A DNA stretch of 64,000 bases from the NCBI GenBank assembly GCA_030433005.1, contig JAUILQ010000011.1, positions 48,498-112,497 of the forward strand, given 5' to 3'. A program made the position numbers and the translations under genes. This DNA comes from Alphaproteobacteria bacterium (GTDB lineage Bacteria > Pseudomonadota > Alphaproteobacteria > Kiloniellales > DSM-21159). Under the pieces are notes generated by a model. The model saw only the letters and a program-made list of their open reading frames with translations. It had not been told where the DNA came from and did no database searches. Shown piece by piece: positions 16,701 to 23,460 of this stretch (positions are counted from its first letter, which is position 1; every line of letters starts with the position of its first letter).

Positions 16701-17480
16701 TCAGCGCCCCTGGAACTGCGGCTTGCGCTTCTGAAGGAAGGCGCGCACGCCCTCGCGGTAGTCCTCGCTGTCGCAGGACACGAATGGCTCGCGCCGCTCC
16801 TCCTCGTCGAGCGGCCGCGGGTCGAGGGCGCGAGTCGCGTTCTCCTTGTGCCAGCGCGCCGCCAGCGGCGCGGCGGCGGCGAGGCGGGCGGTGGTCGCCT
16901 GGACCTCCGCGTCGAAGGCCTCGTCCGCGACGACCCGATTGACCAGGCGCTTGTCGTAGGCCTCGGCGGCGTCGAACACCCGGCCCTCCAGGAGCAGCTC
17001 GAGCGCGACCGCCCGGCCGACCAGCTGGACCAGCGGGATCATGCCCTCGTAGGGCAGCACGTGGCCGATGCGCGCGATCGGGATGCCCAGGCGCGCCGAG
17101 GCGTTGCAGATCCTCAGGTCGCAGCAGAGCGCCAGTTCCAGGCCGCCGCCGGTGCAGGCGCCCTCGATCGCCGCCAGGGTCGGGTGCGGCGAGTGCGCCA
17201 GCGCCTCGAGCGCCGGATGCATGGTCTCGGCGTAGGCCTCGGCCTGGGCCGCGGAGAAGCGGTTTTCCTCGAACTCCGTGATGTCGGCGCCGGCGCCGAA
17301 GGCCCGGCCGCCGCGGCCGCGCACGACGAGGCAGCGCAGCGCCTCCTCGGCGTTGAGCGCGCCCAGCGCCGCGCCGAGCCTGCGCCAGGTCTCCAGGTCG
17401 AGCGCGTTCATGCGCTCCGGCCGGTTGAGCCAGACCGTCGCCACCGCGCCCTCGCGCGTCACCTCGACCGAATCGGCCAC
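16701..17480 (-). CDS. Enoyl-CoA hydratase/isomerase family protein
   Basis: A 259-residue crotonase-fold protein. The CoA and oxyanion elements are present as GRAFGAGADITEF near residue 57 and IEGACTGGGLELALCCDLRI near 100. The glutamate pair of true hydratases is only partly conserved (LGIPIARIGHVLPYEG in place of GxPExxxGxxP), so the reaction could differ. The start is a GTG directly behind AAGGAGGAGG. It begins 41 bases after the thiE stop on the same strand and may ride on the thiamine transcript, though no metabolic link is obvious. Confidence 0.9.
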   Translation of the reverse strand: MADSVEVTREGAVATVWLNRPERMNALDLETWRRLGAALGALNAEEALRCLVVRGRGGRAFGAGADITEFEENRFSAAQAEAYAETMHPALEALAHSPHPTLAAIEGACTGGGLELALCCDLRICNASARLGIPIARIGHVLPYEGMIPLVQLVGRAVALELLLEGRVFDAAEAYDKRLVNRVVADEAFDAEVQATTARLAAAAPLAARWHKENATRALDPRPLDEEERREPFVSCDSEDYREGVRAFLQKRKPQFQGR

Positions 17481-17521
17481 GCCCCCTCCTCCTTCGCCCG
17501 CGTCCTGCCTGCCGTGCCGGT

Positions 17522-18196
17522 TCAGGCTAGCCCATCGCGCCGCGCTTTCGCAGCCGCCACGGCACGCGCCAGCTCCCGGGCCGCCGCCTCGGGGTCCTCG
17601 GCGCCGGCGATCGCCGAGACCACGGCGACGCCGTCGGCACCCGCCGCGAGAGGCACCGCCGCGCGCTCGGCGGTCAGGCCGCCGATGCCGACGATCGGCA
17701 GCGCGCTGGCGGCGCGGATCCGGGCAATGCCCTCGGCGCCGCTCGCCGGGCGCGCGTCGGCCTTGCTCGTCGTGTCGAAGACCGGGCCGACGCCGAGGTA
17801 GTCGACGGCGCCCTCGGCGATGCCGGCGAGCTGGACCGGATCGTGAACCGACAGGCCGAGCAGGCGCTCCGGGCCGATCGCCGCGCGCGCCGCCTGGGCC
17901 GCGAGGTCCTGCTGGCCGACGTGCAGGCCGTCGGCGTCGAGCGCCGCCACCGCCTCGACCCGGTCGTTGACCAGGAAGGGCACGCCGGCCTCGCGGCACA
18001 GCGCCCGCAACTCCCGGCCGAGCGCCAGGTAGTCGGCCTCCGACGCCGCCTTGTCGCGCAGCTGGAGCAGGGTGACGCCGCCGCGCAGCGCCGCGGCCAC
18101 GACCTCGGTCAGCGGCCGGCCGCGGCAGTCGCCGGGCCCGACCACGAGGTAGACCGAGAGGTCGAAGGCCGGCCGGCTCGACAGGGAGTGCGTCAC
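17522..18196 (-). CDS. thiE: Thiamine-phosphate synthase
   Basis: A 224-residue TIM-barrel enzyme that joins HMP pyrophosphate and thiazole phosphate to give thiamine phosphate. Motifs in order: TLLQLRDKAAS near residue 42, FLVNDRVEAVAALDADGLHVGQ split across 75-95, YLGVGPVFDTTSK near 133 and PIVGIGGL near 170. The GTG start overlaps the stop of thiM by four bases (GTGA), so translation is coupled. Together with thiM this forms a salvage pathway for hydroxyethylthiazole; no thiG, thiS or thiC is in the window. Confidence 0.95.
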   Translation of the reverse strand: MTHSLSSRPAFDLSVYLVVGPGDCRGRPLTEVVAAALRGGVTLLQLRDKAASEADYLALGRELRALCREAGVPFLVNDRVEAVAALDADGLHVGQQDLAAQAARAAIGPERLLGLSVHDPVQLAGIAEGAVDYLGVGPVFDTTSKADARPASGAEGIARIRAASALPIVGIGGLTAERAAVPLAAGADGVAVVSAIAGAEDPEAAARELARAVAAAKARRDGLA

Positions 18197-19002
18197 GAGT
18201 CGCCCTCCTGCAGGCGCGCCGCCGCCTCCAGCGCGTCGGGGGTCAGGCCGTGCAGACTGTCGAGGTAGCCGACCCGGAAGCTGCCGGGGCCGGCCGCCGT
18301 CGCCGCGGCCTGCTCGCCGGCGACGCCGACCAGGGCGAGCGCGTGCAGCGCGGCCAGGAAGGGATCGGGCTCGACCGCCAGGCAGGCGCCGCTGACCGCG
18401 GTCAGCGAGCAGCCCAGCGCGGTCACCCGGGTCATCAGCGGATGGCCGTTGGCGACGCGCGCGACGCGCTCGCCGTCGGTCACCCGGTCGACCGGGCCGG
18501 TGACCGCGACGACGCAGTTGAGCCGGCGCGCCAGGGCGTCGGCAGCCGAGGCCGCGCCCTGCACCGTGTCGGCGCTGTCGACGCCGCGGCCGCCGCCCGC
18601 CGCCAGGCCCGAGAGCGCCAGGATCTCCGAGGCGTTCCCGCGCACCAGGCTGGGCCCGCAGGCGGCCAGGCGGCGGCCGTTCTCGCGGCGGAAGCCGGTG
18701 GCGCCGACGCCCACGGGGTCGAGCGTCCAGGGCTTGCCGAGGCGCCGCGCCTCGCCGGCGGCCAGCTCGGCGGCCTCGACCCAGGGCGGCGAGAAGGTGC
18801 CCATGTTGACGGTCAGCGCGTCGGCCGCGCCGACGACCTCGGCGACCTCCTCGCGGGCGTGCGCCATCAGCGGCGAGGCGCCGACCGCGAGCAGCGCGTT
18901 GGCCGCCAGGTCCATGGCGACGAAGTTGGTGATGTTGTGGACCAGCGGCCCGCGCGCGCGGATCGCCGCGAGGGTCGCGCCGGGGGAACCGAGTGCTGTC
19001 AT
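18193..19002 (-). CDS. thiM: Hydroxyethylthiazole kinase
   Basis: A 269-residue ribokinase-like kinase that phosphorylates the thiazole alcohol salvaged from the environment. Motifs: LVHNITNFVAMDLAANALLA near residue 20, MAHAREEV, NMGTF, LDPVGVGAT near 105, GNASEILAL, VAVTGPVDRVTDG near 180 and the catalytic segment MTRVTALGCSLTA near 205. The usual reading there is TGxGC, and GC is kept. No TPP riboswitch lies directly upstream; the nearest is at 21526-21620, beyond the IS110 element and the TRAP-type binding-protein gene. Confidence 0.95.
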   Translation of the reverse strand: MTALGSPGATLAAIRARGPLVHNITNFVAMDLAANALLAVGASPLMAHAREEVAEVVGAADALTVNMGTFSPPWVEAAELAAGEARRLGKPWTLDPVGVGATGFRRENGRRLAACGPSLVRGNASEILALSGLAAGGGRGVDSADTVQGAASAADALARRLNCVVAVTGPVDRVTDGERVARVANGHPLMTRVTALGCSLTAVSGACLAVEPDPFLAALHALALVGVAGEQAAATAAGPGSFRVGYLDSLHGLTPDALEAAARLQEGDS

Positions 19003-19070
19003 GGACGTGTCTGCTGCCTTCCGGTCTGTGAGGGTATGCGAGTCGGCTTCCTTCGCCCCTCTCTCTCAGC

Positions 19071-19090
19071 GTCGTCCCCGCGCAGGCGGG
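19071..19090. repeat. Left fragment of palindromic repeat (copy B), cut by IS110
   Basis: GTCGTCCCCGCGCAGGCGGG is the left arm of the window's recurring palindromic repeat. It stops exactly where the IS110 element begins and resumes with GATCCATAG at 20220. Joined, the two parts give a 106-base repeat similar to the 107-base copy at 59457-59563. Confidence 0.85.
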
Positions 19091-19105
19091 CGACTGTGTT
19101 GCCAG

Positions 19106-20050
19106 TCAAGGTGCCGGCGTCCATGGCTGGCGCCTCTTGAGGACGGAGTTGGCGGTGACGACGAGCTTTCTTGCGATGGCGATTAGAGCGACCTTGGCGG
19201 GCTTGCCGCTGGCGCGCAGGGCTTGGTACTCGCGTCGGAAGCCTGCGTCGGCGCGGGCTGCGGCGAGGGCTGCCATGTACAAGGCGGTGCGCACGCAGGG
19301 CCTGCCGCCCTGGATGTGGCCGGGATCGAGGCGGGTGCCGCTGTGATTGGGATGTGGTGCGAGGCCGGCGAGGCTGGCGGCGGCCTTCCTGTCGAGGCTG
19401 CCGAGCTCGGGCATGTCGGCCATCAGGGTCATGGCCACCGCCGGGCCGATGCCGGGGATGGACTGCAGCAGCTCGCCGCGTGCCTGGCCGTCGGCCTGCG
19501 CCAGCAGGCGCTCGCGCAGGCGCGCCTCGAGCTGCCCGCGCTCGGCGCTCAGCTTGGCGATGGTCCGGCGACAGCTCTCGGCGATTTCCTCGTCGAGGCC
19601 GGCGAGCTGCTTGAGCCGGGTCTTTTCCATGGCGATCATCTCGACGAGCTGGCGCCGGCGCGTGGACAGCGCGCGGATCGCCAAGGCTTCGGCGCCGGGG
19701 ATTGCTCGGGCGGCATCGCTCATCAGCAGAGCGAAGCGCGCAATCAGCTCGGCGTCCAGCCTGTCGGTCTTGGCGCGCCGTCCCTCGGCCAGGCGCAGGG
19801 CCCGGATCCGCTTGGGGTCGACGACGCCGACCTGGAAGCCGGCGTCGGCCAGCGCCCGGACCAGGCGGGCGCCGTAGCTGCCAATCGACTCCAGCACCAC
19901 CCGCTGGACGCCGGCGCGCTGCAGCCGGCGCACCAGCGCGGCGATGCCGGCCGGCGCGTTGGCCTGGCGGAAGGCGCTCCCCAAGGGGGCGATGGCGACA
20001 TCCAGGAAGTCCCGGCCGACGTCGACGCCGGCTGCACAGGCGATAGTCAT
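19106..20050 (-). CDS. IS110-family transposase
   Basis: A 314-residue recombinase that appears intact. The RuvC-like DEDD domain is at the N-terminus: GVDVG near residue 10, VLESIG near 54 and KTDRLDAELIA near 96. The C-terminal Transposase_20 region begins with LQSIPGIGPAVAMTLMADMP near 214. PHPNHSGTR near 253 holds a serine that may be the nucleophile, but I cannot confirm this without an alignment. The ribosome binding site AGGAG at 20059-20063 overlaps the right donor guide of the bridge RNA. Being co-oriented with thiM-thiE, it may also supply read-through transcription to them. Confidence 0.95.
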   Translation of the reverse strand: MTIACAAGVDVGRDFLDVAIAPLGSAFRQANAPAGIAALVRRLQRAGVQRVVLESIGSYGARLVRALADAGFQVGVVDPKRIRALRLAEGRRAKTDRLDAELIARFALLMSDAARAIPGAEALAIRALSTRRRQLVEMIAMEKTRLKQLAGLDEEIAESCRRTIAKLSAERGQLEARLRERLLAQADGQARGELLQSIPGIGPAVAMTLMADMPELGSLDRKAAASLAGLAPHPNHSGTRLDPGHIQGGRPCVRTALYMAALAAARADAGFRREYQALRASGKPAKVALIAIARKLVVTANSVLKRRQPWTPAP

Positions 20051-20219
20051 CTGCTCCGCTCCTGTATCCGGACCGGGGCGACCATCGCCCCGCCCGAGCG
20101 ACTGTTCGGAAAAGACAACGGCGGCCGCGCGCCTGCCCGCCTACGGTGCATCAACCGGGGATCCAACGCGCCACGGCCGCCAGGATCGTACTCCACAGAC
20201 CCCACACTCGACATACAGG
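20051..20219 (-). ncRNA. IS110 bridge RNA with readable target and donor guides
   Basis: Read on the minus strand. First loop: an outer stem GGCGGCC/GGCCGCC (20175-20181 with 20120-20126) encloses TGGATCCCC on the 5' side (within 20155-20166) and GTAGGCGGG on the 3' side (about 20136-20144). These equal the left target flank and the complement of the right target flank. Second loop: an apical hairpin GGGGCGA-TGG-TCGCCCC (20075-20091) is flanked by ACAGTCG (20099-20105), equal to the right end of the element, and ATACAGG (20061-20067), complementary to its left end. This is the bridge RNA architecture known for IS110. Exact RNA ends cannot be seen. Confidence 0.85.
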
Positions 20220-20305
20220 GATCCATAGTGACTCTCCGCCGACCCTACCGGGTTGGTCGTGGCGAGCCCTGCCTCCCTATGGATCCCCGCCTGCGCGGGG
20301 ATGAC
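20220..20305. repeat. Right fragment of palindromic repeat (copy B)
   Basis: Starts with GATCCATAGTGA and ends with CTATGGATCCCCGCCTGCG followed by CGGGGATGAC, the right arm of the repeat. It continues the fragment at 19071-19090 across the IS110 insertion. Confidence 0.85.
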
Positions 20306-20341
20306 GAGAGTGGGGGAGCGCGTGCGCCTAAGCGCCTCTCT

Positions 20342-21451
20342 CTAGGAAGCCAGCTGGGCGTCGAGCAGGGCGTGGCGGCTGACCCGGCCCCAGGCGACCG
20401 AGGCGCTGCGCGCGGCGCGCCAGGACTCCAGGATGCGCTCGAACAGCACGTCGCCCTCGGCGACGCCGTCGAGCACGCCCTCGGCCTCGCGCCGGGCCGC
20501 CTGCAGCACCGCCGGCGGATAGCGCAGCAGCTCGCTGCCGCCGGCCTCGAGCGTCTGCAGGGCCTGGGCGTTGTACCACTCGGCCTCGGCGAGGCCGCGG
20601 TTGTTCTCGGCCTCGCAGGCGGTCTCGATCAGCCCGACCAGGTCGTCGGGCAGGCTCTCCAGGGCCTCGGCGTTGACCAGGGCCTCGGCGCTGCCGTTGG
20701 GCTCGTGAAAGCCGGGCCAGTAGTAGTAGGGCGCGACCTTCTGGAAGCCGAGCGCGCTGTCGCTCCAGGGCCCGAGGAACTCGGCGGCGTCGATCGTGCC
20801 GGTCTGCAGGGCGGTGAAGATCTCGCCGGGCGGCAGCGACAGCGGCGCCGCGCCGAGCCGGCGCAGGATCTCCCCGCCCAGGCCGGGCATGCGGATCTTC
20901 AGGCCCTTGAGGTCCTCCAGGCCCTCGATGCGGCGGCGGTACCAGCCGCCCATCTGGAAGCCGGAGTTGCCGGCCAGGTAGGGCTTGACCCCGAAGCGGC
21001 CGTAGAGCGCGTCCCACAGCGCCTGGCCGCCGCCGTAGTAGATCCAGGCGTTGTGCGCCTCGGGCAGCAGGCCGAAGGGCGCGGCCGTGAAGATCGGCGC
21101 GATCGCCATCTTGCCCGACCAGAAGAGCGCGGCGGTGTGGCCCATCTCGGCAGTGCCCGAGGCGACCGCGTCGAAGACCTCGAAGGCCGGCACCAGTTCG
21201 CCGGCGCCGAACACCTGGACGGCGAGCCGGCCGTTGCTGCCACGCGTGATGCGCTCGGCCAGGCGGGCCGCGGTGGTACCTGGTCCCGGCGCGTTGGCCG
21301 GCCAGGAGGTGACCAGCTTCCACTGGCGGGTCTCCGCGGCCCGGACGGCCGGCGCGGCGATCCCGGCGGACGTCGCTCCCGCGGCGCCGGCGAGCGCGGC
21401 GCCGCCGCGCAGCAGGCGGCGGCGCGAGAGGGTGTTGTGGCTTGTCGTCAT
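20342..21451 (-). CDS. TRAP-type (DctP family) solute-binding protein under a TPP riboswitch
   Basis: A 369-residue periplasmic binding protein. The N-terminus SRRRLLRGGAALAGAAG is a twin-arginine-like signal ending near AVRAAE. The DctP fold is recognised by WKLVTSWPANAPGPGT, VFDAVASGTAEMGHTAALFWSGK, the ligand-arginine segment LKGLKIRMPGLGGEIL near residue 180, and EIFTALQTGTIDAAEFLGPW. Relatives bind carboxylates with an arginine salt bridge. No DctQ or DctM membrane gene is in the window. A TPP riboswitch precedes it and thiM-thiE follow beyond an IS110 element, so it probably imports thiamine or a precursor. GAGGAG fixes the ATG. Confidence 0.9.
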   Translation of the reverse strand: MTTSHNTLSRRRLLRGGAALAGAAGATSAGIAAPAVRAAETRQWKLVTSWPANAPGPGTTAARLAERITRGSNGRLAVQVFGAGELVPAFEVFDAVASGTAEMGHTAALFWSGKMAIAPIFTAAPFGLLPEAHNAWIYYGGGQALWDALYGRFGVKPYLAGNSGFQMGGWYRRRIEGLEDLKGLKIRMPGLGGEILRRLGAAPLSLPPGEIFTALQTGTIDAAEFLGPWSDSALGFQKVAPYYYWPGFHEPNGSAEALVNAEALESLPDDLVGLIETACEAENNRGLAEAEWYNAQALQTLEAGGSELLRYPPAVLQAARREAEGVLDGVAEGDVLFERILESWRAARSASVAWGRVSRHALLDAQLAS

Positions 21452-21525
21452 GGCGTCGGCTCCTCGCGTATCCTTGCGGGGCCGTCGGCGCGGTGCGCTC
21501 CGGCAGCGGAGCGGCGTGGCGTCGG

Positions 21526-21620
21526 CGACTCCCTGCGCTGGCATGATCCAGATCAGGTTCTTTGGGTCTGCTCTCAGCCTTCGCCGGCCGGCGCCGGAAC
21601 GCCGCCGGGAAGACACCCCA
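21526..21620 (-). ncRNA. TPP riboswitch (THI element)
   Basis: On the minus strand the conserved core reads in order: GGGGTG, GGCTGAGA (CTGAGA at 21572-21577), GACCC, then AACCTGATCTGGATCATGCC and AGCGCAGGGA. All invariant blocks of the TPP aptamer are present. A 7-bp hairpin CGCTCCG/CGGAGCG (21496-21513) lies between aptamer and start codon without a T-run, so control of translation is more likely than termination. Confidence 0.96.
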
Positions 21621-21677
21621 GGCCTAACGCCTTCGAAGATGGCAAGCCGCTGCCGCCCTGTCAAAGGGGGCGGCGCA

Positions 21678-21719
21678 CGGTCACTCGGCGACGGTCACTC
21701 GGCGGCGGTCACTCCGCGG
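21678..21719. repeat. 14-bp tandem repeat, three units
   Basis: CGGTCACTCGGCGA, CGGTCACTCGGCGG and CGGTCACTCCGCGG follow each other directly. The last unit covers the stop codon and end of the Bcr/CflA exporter gene, so unit loss or gain would alter its C-terminus or 3' flank. Each unit carries TCA, a minus-strand stop. Confidence 0.85.
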
Positions 21720-22944
21720 CGGGCGGCAGGGCCGCGGCGGGCGGGGCGGCGTCGCGACCGTGCAGCAGCAGGCCATAGACGACCAGGGCGGCGGCGACCG
21801 CCAGCACCATCACCCCGGCCATCGCCACGGCCGGCGGCAGCGGGCCGATCAGCAGGGTGACCAGCGCGCCGGCGCCGGCGCCCATCAGCATCTGCAGCGA
21901 GCGCATCACGCCCGAGGCGGCGCCGGCCATGTGCGGCAGCGGGTGGATCGCGGCGTGGCTGATGTTGGGCGCCATCAGGCCGAAGGCGAAGACCATGCCG
22001 AAGATGCAGGGCACCAGCACCGCGACGTCGAGCAGGCCGGCGAGCGCCGCCGCCAGCGCGGTGACCGCGCAGGCGCCGGTGCCGAGCAGGCAGAGCAGCG
22101 CCAGCCGGCGCGCCGGGATCTCCAGCCGGCTGAGCCGGGCGGAGAGCAGCGAGCCGAGGATCAGCCCGAAGGAGGTCACGGCGAAGACCGCCGAGAACCA
22201 GAACTCGGTCAGGCCCAGGCCGTCCATCATCACCGTCGCGGAGCCGGAGATGTAGGCGAAGAGCGCGGCGAAGCCGAAGGCGAAGACCAGCGTGTAGCCG
22301 AGGAACGCCCGGTTCCCCAGCACCGCCAGGTAGTTTCGCAGCAGCCGCCCGGGGTTGAGCGGCTGCCGGCGCTCGGCCGGCAGGGTCTCGACGAACAGCA
22401 GCGCGACCACGGTCGCCATCAGCGCGCCCCAGGCGGCCTGCGAGGCGTAGATCGCGCGCCAGCCGCCGCCCAGCATGACCAGGCTGCCGAGCGCCGGCGC
22501 GGCGAGCGGCGCCACGCCGATCATCGCGGTGACCTGGGACAGGCGGTGGCGGGCGGTCGCGCCCTCGAAGACGTCGCGCACGATGGCCAGCGGCAGCACC
22601 ACGCCGAGGCCGGCCGAGGTGCCCTGCAGGAAGCGCGCGGCGAGCAGGGTCGTGAAGCTCGGCGCCGCGGCGCAGGCCAGCGAGGCCAGCGAGAAGGCGA
22701 GCAGCGCGCCGAGCAGCGCCGGGCGCCGGCCGAAGCGATCGGCCAGCGGCCCGCCGATCAGCGGCGCGATCAGGAAGCCGGTGACGAACAGGCTGAGGGT
22801 CAGAGCGCCGTTGCCGGTCGGCTCGGCGAAGCTGGCCTCGATCGCCGGCACCGCCGGCAGGTTCATGTCGATGGAGATCGGCGGCAGCGCCGAAAGCGAC
22901 GCCAGGAAGGCCGTGTAGCCCATCGAGCTCGGTTTCAGCGGCAC
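21709..22944 (-). CDS. Bcr/CflA family MFS multidrug exporter
   Basis: A 411-residue proton-driven exporter with twelve predicted membrane helices. Family marks: LPPISIDMNLPAVPAI in helix 1, GPLADRFGRRPALL (MFS motif A) near residue 66, FLQGTSAGLGVVLPLAIVRD near 110 (the helix 4 signature), and LGSLLSARLSR in the second half. GTG at 22944 is preceded by GGGGAG at good spacing; an ATG seven codons later is the alternative. A 14-bp tandem repeat runs through its stop codon, and a palindrome lies 70 bases upstream of the start. Related exporters give resistance to bicyclomycin or chloramphenicol, but the substrate here is unknown. Confidence 0.92.
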   Translation of the reverse strand: MPLKPSSMGYTAFLASLSALPPISIDMNLPAVPAIEASFAEPTGNGALTLSLFVTGFLIAPLIGGPLADRFGRRPALLGALLAFSLASLACAAAPSFTTLLAARFLQGTSAGLGVVLPLAIVRDVFEGATARHRLSQVTAMIGVAPLAAPALGSLVMLGGGWRAIYASQAAWGALMATVVALLFVETLPAERRQPLNPGRLLRNYLAVLGNRAFLGYTLVFAFGFAALFAYISGSATVMMDGLGLTEFWFSAVFAVTSFGLILGSLLSARLSRLEIPARRLALLCLLGTGACAVTALAAALAGLLDVAVLVPCIFGMVFAFGLMAPNISHAAIHPLPHMAGAASGVMRSLQMLMGAGAGALVTLLIGPLPPAVAMAGVMVLAVAAALVVYGLLLHGRDAAPPAAALPPAAE

Positions 22945-23014
22945 GCGGACTCCCCGGACGAGGCGCGCCCCCGGCGCGCAGCGGGGATGCCGCGGTCAGG
23001 GGCGCCGCCGTTCT

Positions 23015-23037
23015 TTGATGCTGCGACGCAACATCAA
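23015..23037. promoter_or_regulatory. Inverted repeat upstream of the Bcr/CflA gene
   Basis: TTGATG-C-TGCG-A-CGCA-A-CATCAA is a near-perfect 23-base palindrome with two unpaired positions, about 70 bases upstream of the exporter start. The size and symmetry suit a dimeric repressor operator, but no regulator gene is adjacent. Confidence 0.4.
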
Positions 23038-23153
23038 GATAGCCCCATGCCGCCGGATTGCGACCTGCGTCGCGCTCATGGCTGCCGGCAGCGGCCGAGA
23101 ACCGGGGAAGCTCCGCCCCTCGGTCTCGGCCTCGCCGCCGGCGATCGGCACCC

Positions 23154-23291
23154 TCAGCGGTAGACGAAGAACCAGAGCAGGATGGCCGCCAGCGCCACCA
23201 CGCTGGCCAGGGTCGAGATGGTCAGCGCCCGCCAGTTGGTGCGGCTGCGCTCGGCCTGACGGGTTTCGTCCTTGGGTTTCTCGACGGTCAT
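23154..23291 (-). CDS. Small single-pass membrane protein, 45 residues
   Basis: A short gene with a charged N-terminus (MTVEKPKDETRQAERSRTNW) and one hydrophobic helix (LTISTLASVVALAAILLWFF) ending at VYR. A GAGG lies upstream of the ATG at normal spacing. The frame shows the G/C third-position bias of the neighbouring genes. No homologue is recognised. It is divergent from pyrE with 169 bases between them, and on the same strand as the Bcr/CflA gene but separated from it by about 200 bases. Topology would place the charged part in the cytoplasm. Confidence 0.6.
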   Translation of the reverse strand: MTVEKPKDETRQAERSRTNWRALTISTLASVVALAAILLWFFVYR

Positions 23292-23460
23292 CTTGTGCCT
23301 CTAGGATGGTGTCTGGTACCGGGAAAACGGGGAGCGCCGCCCTCTCGTTCCGCGCCGGCTCCGCCCCGCCGCCGGCCGGCCGGCGGCGCCGCGCCTCACG
23401 AGCGTTGCCTGCTCGGGCGCCAGCGGCTATGACCGGCGCTCTCATCAGGGAGCCGCCGCC

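Larger units (their letters stand above)
19091..20219 (-). mobile_element. IS110-family insertion sequence, 1129 bp
   Basis: The ends are defined by the interrupted repeat: the rejoined flanks restore GGATCCCCGCC (minus strand). The element holds one transposase gene, a 169-base non-coding leader at its left end (bridge RNA) and only 15 bases after the stop at its right end. This is the layout of the IS110 group. There are no terminal inverted repeats, as usual in the family. CC (GG on the plus strand) is the likely shared core dinucleotide at both junctions: GGATC-CC-TGTATG at the left end and ACAGTCG-CC-CGCC at the right. It lies between thiM and the TRAP-type binding-protein gene, all in one orientation. 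Confidence 0.9.

Noticed and set aside
18193..19102. TPP riboswitch directly upstream of thiM
   Set aside because: No CTGAGA or CTGGATCATGCC-type block occurs between thiM and the IS110 element; the only aptamer is at 21526-21620.
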